A stretch of 64,000 bases of DNA, from positions 7,275-71,274 of the forward strand of contig NZ_SVET01000013.1 of assembly GCF_015057245.1 (NCBI RefSeq), read 5' to 3'. The stretch's first letter is position 1. Each line of letters begins with the position of its first letter. Below, piece after piece: positions 53,136 to 62,405 of the stretch. Under the pieces are notes generated by a model. That model was not told the DNA's origin, ran no database searches, and worked only from the letters and a program-made list of their open reading frames with translations. Made by a program: the position numbers and the translations under genes. The DNA comes from Pseudobutyrivibrio ruminis. GTDB lineage: Bacteria; Bacillota; Clostridia; Lachnospirales; Lachnospiraceae.

Positions 53136-53555
53136 ATGGCTGTAAAGTTTAAGTATTGTAGAATTCAAGGAAAAGAATTAGCTGCCAACACCAAAACCGG
53201 AAAAGGCATTTTTAGCATATTCAATCAGATGCTAACTGATGGTGTGATGGACGAAGAAGATGTTGGATTGTTTAAAGAAATAGATGCGTGGTTTGCAGAA
53301 GAACTTCCTTGGCCTCCACAATGTAAACGCCAAGAGAAAGTCATCTGTTATTTTAAGATGGAAAATTCTGAAATGATGATGAAGATGATTAACCCTCTTT
53401 TATGGCTTCTTGAACGATATAAGCATCCATACTATGTGGTATATACAAATTTTCCAGGTGAAATTGTTTATGAAGATGAATACCAAATCGTTGTAAAGGT
53501 AGACGAAAATGTAGTAATCGAGGATGTCCAGGCAAGCTGGTCTCCTGAAGATTAA
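53136..53555 (+). CDS. Unknown 139-residue protein
   Basis: A small soluble protein, not recognised. It is acidic, with MAVKFKYCRIQGKEL, a DEEDVGLFKEIDAWFAEELPWPPQC stretch and a helical ENSEMMMKMINPLLWLLERY. It has no signal or membrane segment. GAGG lies 6 bases before the ATG, and a strong terminator follows within ten bases, so it is a single-gene unit. Between the LysR gene and the secreted tannase gene its relation to the cluster is unknown. Confidence 0.65.
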   Translation: MAVKFKYCRIQGKELAANTKTGKGIFSIFNQMLTDGVMDEEDVGLFKEIDAWFAEELPWPPQCKRQEKVICYFKMENSEMMMKMINPLLWLLERYKHPYYVVYTNFPGEIVYEDEYQIVVKVDENVVIEDVQASWSPED

Positions 53556-53560
53556 TAAAA

Positions 53561-53580
53561 AGGCGGCCAAACGGCCGCCT
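53561..53580. terminator. Terminator (GGCGGCC type, copy 1)
   Basis: AGGCGGCC-AAAC-GGCCGCCT is a perfect 8-bp stem with a 4-base loop. Read on the minus strand it is followed by TTTTTATT, so it mainly serves the lipoprotein tannase gene; it also lies just after the plus-strand gene. The same 20 bases recur at 55655. Confidence 0.85.
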
Positions 53581-53593
53581 TCATTGTTTCATT

Positions 53594-55531
53594 CTATTGA
53601 CAGATTTCGTTTATCCAATCTATAAATGTACCTGTTGAAGTACCTTCTTCACTGCCATGTCCCATGTTCCATACCATATGATAATCTACATCGTAGCCTA
53701 ACATAGAAGCTGCAAGTCCAATATTATATCCTACAGAAAATGATGTATGCTGATCAGCAGTACCATATCTTATTCTCCAATACTGTGCTGGATCAACTGC
53801 TGTAAGACCGTTGTTACCAAGCATAATTTCTGTAGCATTAAGAAGATTTGTCTGTGTTTCAACAAGCTCTGCTGATTCACCTTCAAGAGCTTCTTCAATA
53901 TAATCATCTACTTGATCTGCATCAAATCCCTCAAGTTCAGAAAGCTCATCATAATTATCTGAAAGAATCTGTGCTACTGATGCAGAGAAGTGAACTACTC
54001 CATCCTCTGATGTACCAAAGGCATCACCCTCAGCAGATTTATCCATTGTGTCAAATCCAGGAACTGCTTTGTTTCTCTGATTTACAAGACCAGTTCCAAT
54101 CATGAACTCATCCATATCAGTTACTGTGTATGTTCCATCATCATTGAGTACTAACCAGCTTGAATAATCGCCATACTCTTCCTCTGGATCGATTTCTCCT
54201 GCCTCTACCATAGCATTTAAAGCATCTGAAATGTTCTGAAGAATTGCATCATAATATGTGCCTTCTCTTAGTCCAGTAAGTGTAAGTGCATTTCCATCTT
54301 CATCTGTAAGACCTAAGCCATTTAAGTAATCAATGAAAGCTTCTGCTTCTAACTCCTGCAATCTGATTTCGAACTCAGAGAATCCATCTCCATACTGTCC
54401 TCCATCATCTACAAGATTTACCCACCACCATGCATAAGCAAGGTCAGCATTTTCAATATCTGCTATTGGGCAATATTCCTGTGCTGCATAGATATTATCA
54501 GGATAAACACTTGAGTATGTTCCATCCTCATTTTTTGTTACTCCAAGTACTCCTGTTTCATACATGTACTCATAGTATTCAGACATATTTCCTGATGCAC
54601 CAAGAATAGAACTCATCTGTCCACCACCTGATGTACCAACTGAAATAATCTTATCTGTGTCGCCTGGGATTACATCTGTATTTGCTCTTAACTGTATAAC
54701 ACCAGCCTTTAAATCAACTGCTTGGGTTGGTGCCTTACCTGTAATATTTCCATCCTCATCATAAGCATCTCTACTTCTACCTCCGATTGTGACATAAATC
54801 ATACCCTCTTCGATGTAGTCTGTATTAGCTGATTTCGGCTGACTAGATTTCCATCCACCAAATTCGTTTGAATATACTATAGGTGCTGTTGAAGCTGTAT
54901 AATTTCCAACAACTGCATCCTCGTCAATTCCTATTACATTTCCATCTTCATCTACTTCAAAGTATTCAACCGGAACATAAATATTCATACGCTGCAAATC
55001 ATCATTTGTAATATTGGCTGAGGTGTACACGCCCTCATATACAGTGCCTTGGTCGCCAAACATTCCGCCTCCCATGCCACCTTGACCTTTTCCACCTTCA
55101 GGCCTTTTTCCTTCTTCCATGCCCTCTGGTGCTTCGCCCTCAGCAAGATCAGGCATTTCTCCGCCAGCTATTTCTTCATTATTTGCGCCAACGTTTACTG
55201 CAGTCTCTTCTGTCTCAATTGGGTCTCCATTTTCATCTACTGCAGCAAGCACATAATAGTCACCGTCTTCGCTTAATACCCACTTGTAAACACCTGCTTC
55301 AATACCTGCTGAATAATCCAGATAAATACTTGTATCTATCGTTGCATTATCAATACTTGAAACATACTCGGAAGCATCTGCATAGGTTGTAGTGTCTGAT
55401 GAAATTACATCCGCCTCGGCTTCTGAAGCAGTAGTTGTCTCTGCACTTTCAGTACTAGCGGCCTGTCCACATGCCACTAATGAAACACTCATCACACCTG
55501 CAATTGCCATTTTTAGATACTTGCTTTTCAT
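53594..55531 (-). CDS. Secreted lipoprotein tannase
   Basis: A protein of about 645 residues. The signal (KMAIAGVMSVSLVAC, Cys 21 as lipid site) and an acidic Ser/Thr linker precede a tannase domain with inserts. Nucleophile Ser 301 lies in SVGTSGGGQMSS; Asp 593 (GTADQHTS) and His 625 (NMGHGSEEG) are 32 residues apart, as in the cytoplasmic tannase. The insert holds a Gly/Lys/Met-rich KGQGGMGGGMFGDQG. It would release gallate from tannins at the cell surface. The frame starts at 55573, but the lipoprotein signal begins naturally at 55531, though GGAAGG lies rather far (13 bases) upstream. A GATTAAGTC site lies upstream. Confidence 0.86.
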   Translation of the reverse strand: MKSKYLKMAIAGVMSVSLVACGQAASTESAETTTASEAEADVISSDTTTYADASEYVSSIDNATIDTSIYLDYSAGIEAGVYKWVLSEDGDYYVLAAVDENGDPIETEETAVNVGANNEEIAGGEMPDLAEGEAPEGMEEGKRPEGGKGQGGMGGGMFGDQGTVYEGVYTSANITNDDLQRMNIYVPVEYFEVDEDGNVIGIDEDAVVGNYTASTAPIVYSNEFGGWKSSQPKSANTDYIEEGMIYVTIGGRSRDAYDEDGNITGKAPTQAVDLKAGVIQLRANTDVIPGDTDKIISVGTSGGGQMSSILGASGNMSEYYEYMYETGVLGVTKNEDGTYSSVYPDNIYAAQEYCPIADIENADLAYAWWWVNLVDDGGQYGDGFSEFEIRLQELEAEAFIDYLNGLGLTDEDGNALTLTGLREGTYYDAILQNISDALNAMVEAGEIDPEEEYGDYSSWLVLNDDGTYTVTDMDEFMIGTGLVNQRNKAVPGFDTMDKSAEGDAFGTSEDGVVHFSASVAQILSDNYDELSELEGFDADQVDDYIEEALEGESAELVETQTNLLNATEIMLGNNGLTAVDPAQYWRIRYGTADQHTSFSVGYNIGLAASMLGYDVDYHMVWNMGHGSEEGTSTGTFIDWINEICQ

Positions 55532-55654
55532 TGAAATTTCTATACCTTCCTTTCGTAAAGATACATCATTCAACCCTAGTGTATATTATAATTTGCTAGC
55601 TGTTCCATACCAATTCCAAATAACATTCTGATTAAGTCATAATAGGAATTAAAA

Positions 55655-55674
55655 AGGCGGCCAAACGGCCGCCT
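55655..55674 (-). terminator. Terminator (GGCGGCC type, copy 2)
   Basis: The same 20 bases as at 53561, here followed on the minus strand by TTTTTAATT. It lies between the stop of the kinase-like gene and the promoter of the lipoprotein tannase. Confidence 0.85.
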
Positions 55675-55695
55675 AAGTTAAAATTATTAATCTAC

Positions 55696-57738
55696 TTAGC
55701 CTTGTAACCACTCAAATTTCAAATAAGTCGACGCACCTATCATATTAGTTCTCTCCTCCTGATTTTTTGCTGTTTCTTGAATATTTTTCTTCACTTGACG
55801 TTGACTCTCGGCCCACTGTTGTTTTTCTGATATAAATTTACTCTGGAAAGGAATCTTCTTTTTAATCATATTTTTCTCACGATTTTCCTGTTTTATGATT
55901 GCCTTTTGAACACCTTGAATTCTATTAATTAGAGCTTCACATTCAGTCTCATCCAAAAGATCTACCATCATATATTTTATTATTTCTGGAGTCAAACTTT
56001 TAATCTTTGCTGCCAATTGGACATCCATTGCAGGAAGAACAAATACATCATCCACCTCCATATTCCTGATAAAGTGATAATAATATCCATTATTATGAAT
56101 AGTGTTATAATCTAATTTTCCAAAAGATGTGTCATTGTCGATGCCCGTGATTTTTTTAATAACATTTTTCCCATGTTCATCCTTTTCCATTTCTATAAAA
56201 TAATTGGCTCCATGTCTATCTACTTGGCCGCAAATGAAATCCAACACTTGAAGGGACAAAAGCTGCTGATATGCTTCTGTGGAATAATATGTCTTCTGAT
56301 TCTCATTTGTAATTTCTCCAGTATAATCAACATTATCTTTTTTATACTCATTTTTTTCTTTCTTTCTATATGCATTCTCTTCCTCCCCTGGAGCCTTGTC
56401 CATCATTACGCCCCTCATTTTACGCCCATTAATAGTAATATCAGTCATCTCTGAATGAACTATCAGTCCGGATAATCCCAGCATATCAGCCATGCGTGAA
56501 GAAGCGACATTACGTTTTGCCATTTTTGAACCCTTCTCTATTTTAGGGACTCGCACAGAAAATTGCTGAAGTGTCAGAGCTTTTGTTACATTAAATACTG
56601 AATCTATAAGCTGCGCATAGTCGGTCATCGCCAATTGCTTTTCCAATTCAGCTTTCACTTCTAGTTCCTCTTCATTTTTTTCATCAATCACCTTGATTTT
56701 TTCTTTTATCTCATCATATTCTTTCTTAGCATTCATGAATTTATCGCTCATCTGTGTTTTCATAGACAATTCTGCTAAGTACGTTTCAACCAAATTTTTG
56801 CCTTTATATAAACCACGTAAGCCAGAGCTCTGATTCTCTTTATGGACCTCCCTGGATTTATCATCCACTTCCTTTATAAGAGATTTGTATAAATCTAACT
56901 TTAAAAGATGTTTTTCCTTGTCTTTAGCTTTATTATCTAAACTCTGTTTTTCCTGTTCAATAGCATTAATCTCCCTATCGAAAAGACTATGAGCATCAAA
57001 CTCTGGCAGAGTTTCCTCTTCTTTAAAGAATTTTTTTTCGCCTTTAATATCTATAATATACAAATCAGAAGTGCAACCGCCTCCCCTATTAATAGTAACA
57101 CCGTCCACCTGGTCTTCATATACATGGTTAGTACGGATTTCTGTAATAAGACTTTCCCACGTTGCTCCCTCAGGAACTTTATTTTTCCCGCTTTGGTAGC
57201 TTTTTATATATTCATAAAATTGTTGTGATTCCCAACTGACCTGCTCATAAAAATCCTCAACCATCTGCTTTCTTGCCTTTCCTTCACTGGTCCATGGGTT
57301 TCTATTTTTAATATATTTTCTGCAGGCATTGCAGACATCGAGAAAAGCTTTTTCCATTTTTTCTACTGACTCTTTTGAAAGACTAACTGGAGTTTCCAAA
57401 AGATTTTCCAGTTTTTTAAGTGTGCTGGTAACATCTCCCATAAGCCCATTTTTATAGGTCTTAAACTTGCCTTTAACAATTTTCTTCCCGTCTTTAAATG
57501 AATAGTTCTTATCCATCAACATTTGAGCTTTACCTTTAAATTCGAGTTTTCTAGGCATATGTTTTTGAACCGAATCAACCTTATCTTGAAGGCTGTTCTT
57601 CTCCATAGCTTCAATCTCATTCATACTTATAGGCGCCTGCTCTTTAAGCGAAAATTCATCCTCTTGCTTCTCTACAAAAATAGTTTGTGAATTGCTCTCT
57701 TCCCACTTATATAATGAATCCACTCTATCCCCGCTCAT
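55696..57738 (-). CDS. PI3K/HipA-like kinase of unknown role
   Basis: A protein of about 680 residues, mostly without known family. Residues 219-242 look like a kinase N-lobe (RGGGCTSDLYIIDIKG, then KKFFKEEE with Lys 239). After a long charged coiled coil (about 250-380), residues 500-540 contain CGQVDRHGANYF, the D-R-H-x-x-N catalytic loop of PI3K/HipA-type kinases, and GIDNDTSFG for the metal site. The N- and C-terminal parts are Lys/Glu-rich. No signal peptide or membrane helix. The start at 57738 has GGAGG 6 bases upstream. It is the last gene of a unit with two GNAT-like proteins. Lipid, protein or toxin-like kinase activity are all possible. Confidence 0.6.
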   Translation of the reverse strand: MSGDRVDSLYKWEESNSQTIFVEKQEDEFSLKEQAPISMNEIEAMEKNSLQDKVDSVQKHMPRKLEFKGKAQMLMDKNYSFKDGKKIVKGKFKTYKNGLMGDVTSTLKKLENLLETPVSLSKESVEKMEKAFLDVCNACRKYIKNRNPWTSEGKARKQMVEDFYEQVSWESQQFYEYIKSYQSGKNKVPEGATWESLITEIRTNHVYEDQVDGVTINRGGGCTSDLYIIDIKGEKKFFKEEETLPEFDAHSLFDREINAIEQEKQSLDNKAKDKEKHLLKLDLYKSLIKEVDDKSREVHKENQSSGLRGLYKGKNLVETYLAELSMKTQMSDKFMNAKKEYDEIKEKIKVIDEKNEEELEVKAELEKQLAMTDYAQLIDSVFNVTKALTLQQFSVRVPKIEKGSKMAKRNVASSRMADMLGLSGLIVHSEMTDITINGRKMRGVMMDKAPGEEENAYRKKEKNEYKKDNVDYTGEITNENQKTYYSTEAYQQLLSLQVLDFICGQVDRHGANYFIEMEKDEHGKNVIKKITGIDNDTSFGKLDYNTIHNNGYYYHFIRNMEVDDVFVLPAMDVQLAAKIKSLTPEIIKYMMVDLLDETECEALINRIQGVQKAIIKQENREKNMIKKKIPFQSKFISEKQQWAESQRQVKKNIQETAKNQEERTNMIGASTYLKFEWLQG

Positions 57739-57785
57739 TCCATACCTCCTCAGCAAAAGCAAAAACTTAATCTACCTAATATGAA

Positions 57786-58724
57786 TCATTGTTCTATTTC
57801 TAGTCCACCATGCAACACTTCAATTTGCTGAATGTCATTAGACAAGCCAAGAAGCATTTTTTCAGTTTCTTTTTGGCAACTGTATATAAGCAAGTATTTT
57901 CCCTTATGTCTAAGCTTATCTGCAATATCAACAAATACATAAAGCATACTATATAAATCTTGATTATTTCCCTGTAAAACCAGTTTTGCCTCATACACAT
58001 CAAATGAATAAAGTCTAACTAGCAATATTCCCATTGAATTATTTGAACGATAAAAACAACAACTTAAATCCTTATCCCAAACATTCTGCCTCAACCAAAT
58101 GTCGACGGGTAGATTATCAAATTGTATTTTCGTGCATAATTCTTGTATTAATTTTCTATACTCTTTTTTGCTTATCTTACCTATACTTTTTACATCAGAA
58201 ACCCCTTTCGGCTTCTTTTCAAGCGCTAAATTATATATTGCTGAAATTGGCATTTTATACATTAATTCTATGCCTTTATTAAATTGATACCCATAATTTG
58301 CCAATGCAGATTTAATGTAAAAAGGCCATTGACGATATATTTCATTCTCTGGATAGTAGTCTCTTACCTCTACATATTCTGGATTCACAGCCGGTATACA
58401 CATCCTACTAACACTGACTCCACTTTTATAAAGAATATTGGAGTATTCGTCCAACATCTCATATAGGACATCATATGCTCGTACCAGTTCTGTAGGTTTG
58501 TCTCCATCTTCATCTATATCAATAAATATATGCGTTATCCACGATACAAAATGTCCTCCTTCGGATTCATCCAAGATAAACTGCAGAAGTCCAAGAGGCT
58601 CTAAATCATCCGAACAAACTCCAATAGTGAAATAACCACTAAGATTCACATTCTCATATATCCCCCTGGGAATAAGCTCGAAAAATATTTCTATATTATC
58701 ATTCGAAACAGTGAAGACTTGCAT
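57786..58724 (-). CDS. GNAT-like protein 1 (unknown)
   Basis: A 312-residue soluble protein with no recognised family. The order of strands and helices (GLLQFILDE, SWITHIFID, RAYDVLYEMLDEYSNILYKSG, PENEIYRQWPFYIKSALANYGYQF) resembles a GNAT acetyltransferase fold, and the second half may be another copy (MGILLVRLYSFDVYEAKLVLQGNN, LYSMLYVFVDIADKLRHKG). A clear acetyl-CoA loop (Q/R-x2-G-x-G/A) is not seen. Its ATG overlaps the stop of the upstream gene by one base, so they are translated together. Confidence 0.5.
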   Translation of the reverse strand: MQVFTVSNDNIEIFFELIPRGIYENVNLSGYFTIGVCSDDLEPLGLLQFILDESEGGHFVSWITHIFIDIDEDGDKPTELVRAYDVLYEMLDEYSNILYKSGVSVSRMCIPAVNPEYVEVRDYYPENEIYRQWPFYIKSALANYGYQFNKGIELMYKMPISAIYNLALEKKPKGVSDVKSIGKISKKEYRKLIQELCTKIQFDNLPVDIWLRQNVWDKDLSCCFYRSNNSMGILLVRLYSFDVYEAKLVLQGNNQDLYSMLYVFVDIADKLRHKGKYLLIYSCQKETEKMLLGLSNDIQQIEVLHGGLEIEQ

Positions 58725-59590
58725 TAACCTTTCTCCTTATCTTTGATACTTTCATCCCTGATCCCCACATTAACTTCTCGTTCTTCATAATCAGGTAGCA
58801 GTTGTTTTATCAAAGATTTTACTCTATCGCTTAGACAATTAATTAATATTTCTGTTTCCGGTGGGTAATTTGAAATAATCATATTAATAGTACGTATTAA
58901 CATATATGCAAGATTTAATTGTTTATTTGTACCAAAAGCTGTATAAAGAACAAAATAAAGTACCCCAGATGGTTGTTTTCTCACTAAAAGTAATCCACTT
59001 ATTTTTCCGTCTTCCAGAGAACATGATGAAATTTCTTTTTCGTACCAGTTCAAAGGGAGATATGCAAGGTCCGATACTGCTCCGCTATATCCATTTGATA
59101 TGGCACTCATTATCGCATTACGATACATCAATATTGAAACATCAGAAATATCCCTTATATTATCAGGAACCTCCTTTTTCAGATTTAAATTAATGTTATC
59201 AATATCTTTTAAACTAATCCTGAACTGACTGCTGACTTTCTTTTTAAATACAAAGTTATAACGTTGAAAAAGCTCTACTTGCTCTTTGCTTTCCGTTTCG
59301 AATATGCTCCTTTCTATGCCAATCTTTTGAACAAGGCTCTCATATCCAGTAAAAAGCATTTCAAAAGCTTCCTTATTTTTTGCTCTAAAACAATGAATCA
59401 CACTAGTAATGCTCCTATTTCCCATAGTGACATTCAATAGTTCATAAACGAGCGCCCCATAAGGATTTCCACCATCATCAAATACCCCTAGTCCTCCATA
59501 AAAGATTCTTGAGATATCATGGATTAAATCATCATCTAAAAAGGTATTTAAATCCTTCGCATTATCTTCCGTAATTTTATCTAATCGCAT
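58724..59590 (-). CDS. GNAT-like protein 2 (unknown)
   Basis: A 288-residue protein, probably a distant paralogue of the next gene. GALVYELLNVT, SVIHCFRAKNKEAFEMLFTGYESLVQKIG and ELFQRYNFVFKKK fit a GNAT-like layout, then SGLLLVRKQPSGVLYFVLYTAFG and LNLAYMLIRTINMIISNYPP repeat it. The usual acetyl-CoA motif is weak or missing. It is the first gene of the three-gene unit, with no clear promoter or ribosome site, and the whole region is more AT-rich than its surroundings, consistent with acquisition. Confidence 0.5.
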   Translation of the reverse strand: MRLDKITEDNAKDLNTFLDDDLIHDISRIFYGGLGVFDDGGNPYGALVYELLNVTMGNRSITSVIHCFRAKNKEAFEMLFTGYESLVQKIGIERSIFETESKEQVELFQRYNFVFKKKVSSQFRISLKDIDNINLNLKKEVPDNIRDISDVSILMYRNAIMSAISNGYSGAVSDLAYLPLNWYEKEISSCSLEDGKISGLLLVRKQPSGVLYFVLYTAFGTNKQLNLAYMLIRTINMIISNYPPETEILINCLSDRVKSLIKQLLPDYEEREVNVGIRDESIKDKEKG

Positions 59591-59721
59591 TACTTTGTAC
59601 TAATATCCCCTAATACCCATTTCTTTAAACAAACTATATATAGAAAATAGCACCTTTTATCTGACACATCAATCAAGCAGGAAATATGTTCACACATTTT
59701 TCAGTATATTAAACAAAAGAA

Positions 59722-59741
59722 AGGCGGCCATAAGGCCGCCT
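59722..59741 (-). terminator. Terminator (GGCGGCC type, copy 3)
   Basis: AGGCGGCC-ATAA-GGCCGCCT, followed on the minus strand by TTTCTTTTG. It ends the Fe-S/ferredoxin/CoA-reductase unit. The stem is the same as copies 1 and 2 and only the loop differs. Confidence 0.85.
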
Positions 59742-59746
59742 AAGCA

Positions 59747-60328
59747 TTACTTAGCTTTTATCTTGCATATTCCCTGAGTCATTGTTCCCATAGGACAGAA
59801 TGAGCACCAGGTTCTTTCCTTGTATAAAACCATCACAATTAGTCCGATTAATGTGGATGTTAGCATCAGACTGTAAAATCCAAAGCCGAACTGAGCAACC
59901 CAATCTGGGAAAATGCTTCCATTGTATGCCCATTTCCAAGGCACCCTGAAGGTCCAGAATAACTTGATAGCTTTTCTAAGAGTTCCTGCTCCTGAAAATA
60001 CTAGGTATGTCTGGAATATCATTGTTCCAAACATAGTCATGAAGAATGTCAAGAAGCCGTATCTAAACCATTTTGATGAAAGCCACTTTGGTGCTGTCTT
60101 CTGTCTAGAAAATTTTAAATTTCTTCCCAACACCCAGAACAACTGACCTCTTCCGCACATATTGTTGCAGAACCATTTATTTCCACCTACTATTGCAAAA
60201 ATAAGTGGAAGAATAAAATCTATTAATCCTAACCACGCAAATAGGATATTAAAAAATCCAAGTGCAAAATAAATAATCGACCATATCCAAAGGTAGCTAT
60301 ACCAAGGATTCTTCTTTGTCTTAGCCAT
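59747..60328 (-). CDS. NapH/YccM-like Fe-S membrane protein
   Basis: A 193-residue membrane protein with about four helices and Cys-containing loops: CNNMCGRGQLF after the second helix and WCSFCPMGTMTQGIC at the C-terminus, as in the polyferredoxin-type NapH/NosR/YccM group. It is shorter than full members and lacks the separate ferredoxin domain, which is supplied by the small gene overlapping upstream by 8 bases. It likely passes electrons across the membrane from the ferredoxin to an unknown acceptor. GGAGG precedes the ATG. Confidence 0.75.
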   Translation of the reverse strand: MAKTKKNPWYSYLWIWSIIYFALGFFNILFAWLGLIDFILPLIFAIVGGNKWFCNNMCGRGQLFWVLGRNLKFSRQKTAPKWLSSKWFRYGFLTFFMTMFGTMIFQTYLVFSGAGTLRKAIKLFWTFRVPWKWAYNGSIFPDWVAQFGFGFYSLMLTSTLIGLIVMVLYKERTWCSFCPMGTMTQGICKIKAK

Positions 60329-60533
60329 TTGCCACCTCCGAATCTACGTCTTCTAATGTAATTGCGTCTGCTGGACATGCCTTCTTGCATAGCCCACATC
60401 CTACGCATTTGATTGCATCGACAACTGCATAGCAACCTTTATAAATACTAATCGCATCCCTTGGACACTGCAGTGCGCAAACGCCGCAGGCCACGCAGAT
60501 GCTTTTAACCGGGTTCGCCTTCCTTTTTGCCAT
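60321..60533 (-). CDS. Two-cluster 4Fe-4S ferredoxin
   Basis: A 70-residue ferredoxin with two C-x2-C-x2-C-x3-C-P sites: CVACGVCALQCP and CVGCGLCKKACP. It carries low-potential electrons. It overlaps the NapH-like gene and follows the CoA-reductase-like gene by about 25 bases, so all three form one unit. The ribosome site is weak (AGGAA). Confidence 0.88.
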   Translation of the reverse strand: MAKRKANPVKSICVACGVCALQCPRDAISIYKGCYAVVDAIKCVGCGLCKKACPADAITLEDVDSEVANG

Positions 60534-60558
60534 TTCCTATAACTCTTTTACTTTCTGC

Positions 60559-62250
60559 TTAATATTTACATACAAATTCCTGGCTGAACTCATCAGGATT
60601 TCTATGTGTAGACATGTACATTCTTGTTCCTGCTGGATAAACCTTTACATTTTCAAATCCGTTGTTTTTAAGGATTCTTGCCGCATTGTAAGCTCGAACT
60701 CCGATTGCGCATACTACAATGTATTTCTTATTCTTATCGAGCTCATCAAGTCTGCCTCTGAGCTGTCCAAGAGGAATATTGATTGCATTTTCATATGAAT
60801 ACATTGCAAGCTCGCCTGGCTCTCTTACATCAAGAATTGTAGCGTCCTTGTCTGTGTCTGGTTCGTTCCACTCTGCGATTTCTACTAATCCTGCTAAAAC
60901 ATTTTCAGCTACAAAGCCAAGCATATTTACAGGATCCTTTGCAGAAGAATATGGTGGCGCATATGCAAGTTCCATTTCAGTTAAATCGTACACAGAACCA
61001 CCAAATCTGATAGCTGTTCCAAGTGTATCGATTCTCTTGTCTACACCTTCTTTTCCTACGATTTGAGCTCCGTAGATTTTGCTTCCATCCATTGAGAATA
61101 CAAGCTTTAAAATCATTGGCTTTGCGCCTGGGTAATAGCCTGCATGAGAATTCTGTGTTACGATAATTGACTTGTAATCCTTGTCTTTTACCATGCCACG
61201 TCTATTGAGAGCCTTTTCATTTGCACCTGTTGCTGCAGCTGTTAAATCAAATACCTTCACAACAGAAGAACCCTGAGTTCCCTTATATGTTGAAGAAATG
61301 CCCGCGATATTATCCGCAACAATTCTTCCCTGCTTATTAGCTGGACCTGCAAGTGGCACCATTGTCTTGTCGCCAAATACAAAGTCTGTTACCTCAACCA
61401 CATCACCTGCTGCATAAATATGTGAATCAGATGTACGCATGTGATCGTCTACTACGATTCCGCCACGCTCGTTAAGTTCGAGTCCTGCCTCTTTTGCCAA
61501 AGCGCTGTTTGGACGAACACCAATAGAAAGGATAACCAAATCAGCTGTTACGCTCTTTCCACTTGAAAGGCTTACTGTTACTGCATTTCCCTGGTCTTCA
61601 AACTTTGCTACACCATCTCCAAGGATAAGGTCAACATTGTTAGCTCTAATGTTTTCATTTAAAAGTAATGCCATTTCATAATCGATTGGAGCCATGACCT
61701 GATTTGCAGCTTCTACAATAGTTACCTTTAAACCTAAAGCATGAAGGTTTTCTGCCATTTCAAGACCAATAAATCCTCCACCAACTACAACAGCTGTTTT
61801 AGCATTGTTATTCTCGATATATGCTTTGATTTCATCTGTATCTGGAACAGTCCACAATGTTTTAACCTTATCTGAATCAATTCCTTCGATTCTAGATCTG
61901 ATTGGTGATGAACCTGTAGCAATCACAAGATTATCGTAGCTTTCCTGATACTCCTCACCATCATTCTTGCGAATAGCAATGGTCTGGTTTGCTCTATCAA
62001 TAGAGATAACTTCATTGTTTTCTCTTACATCTATTTTAAAACGATTCTGCATTACCTGTTTTTTAGTAACAAGTAAATCTTCTCTATTTTGAATTACATC
62101 ACCTACATGATAAGGTAATCCACAGTTTGCGTATGAAATGTACGCACCTCTTTCAAGCAGAATAATTTCTTCATCTTCTTTTAATCTTCTAAGTCTTGCA
62201 GCTGCACTTGCACCAGCAGCAACACCGCCAATAATGACTGTTTTACCCAT
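60559..62250 (-). CDS. CoA-disulfide reductase/NADH oxidase with rhodanese domain
   Basis: A flavoprotein of about 563 residues. FAD site VIIGGVAAGASAAARLRRL, redox Cys in ISYANCGLPYHVGD near residue 43, NAD site VVVGGGFIGLEMAENL, and DVVEV/GPANKQGR as in the CoADR/NADH oxidase family. The C-terminal 95 residues are a rhodanese domain with loop CAIGVRAYNAA. Such fusions reduce CoA persulfides, polysulfide or CoA disulfide. The reading frame has a TTG at 62265 right after AGGAGG, but the natural N-terminus is the ATG at 62250. A regulator of the HxlR type is divergent. Confidence 0.88.
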   Translation of the reverse strand: MGKTVIIGGVAAGASAAARLRRLKEDEEIILLERGAYISYANCGLPYHVGDVIQNREDLLVTKKQVMQNRFKIDVRENNEVISIDRANQTIAIRKNDGEEYQESYDNLVIATGSSPIRSRIEGIDSDKVKTLWTVPDTDEIKAYIENNNAKTAVVVGGGFIGLEMAENLHALGLKVTIVEAANQVMAPIDYEMALLLNENIRANNVDLILGDGVAKFEDQGNAVTVSLSSGKSVTADLVILSIGVRPNSALAKEAGLELNERGGIVVDDHMRTSDSHIYAAGDVVEVTDFVFGDKTMVPLAGPANKQGRIVADNIAGISSTYKGTQGSSVVKVFDLTAAATGANEKALNRRGMVKDKDYKSIIVTQNSHAGYYPGAKPMILKLVFSMDGSKIYGAQIVGKEGVDKRIDTLGTAIRFGGSVYDLTEMELAYAPPYSSAKDPVNMLGFVAENVLAGLVEIAEWNEPDTDKDATILDVREPGELAMYSYENAINIPLGQLRGRLDELDKNKKYIVVCAIGVRAYNAARILKNNGFENVKVYPAGTRMYMSTHRNPDEFSQEFVCKY

Positions 62251-62405
62251 AATTATTTGTTCCAACCTCCTTGGACTTTCTTTATCATAAAACTAATTTA
62301 TTGCAATTCTCAGCTGATAGGTTTATTATATGTGGTACGAAAAATATATCAAGTACGCAGAAATTATTAACCTAGTAAGAAAAAACTGACCAAGGAGATA
62401 GATAA

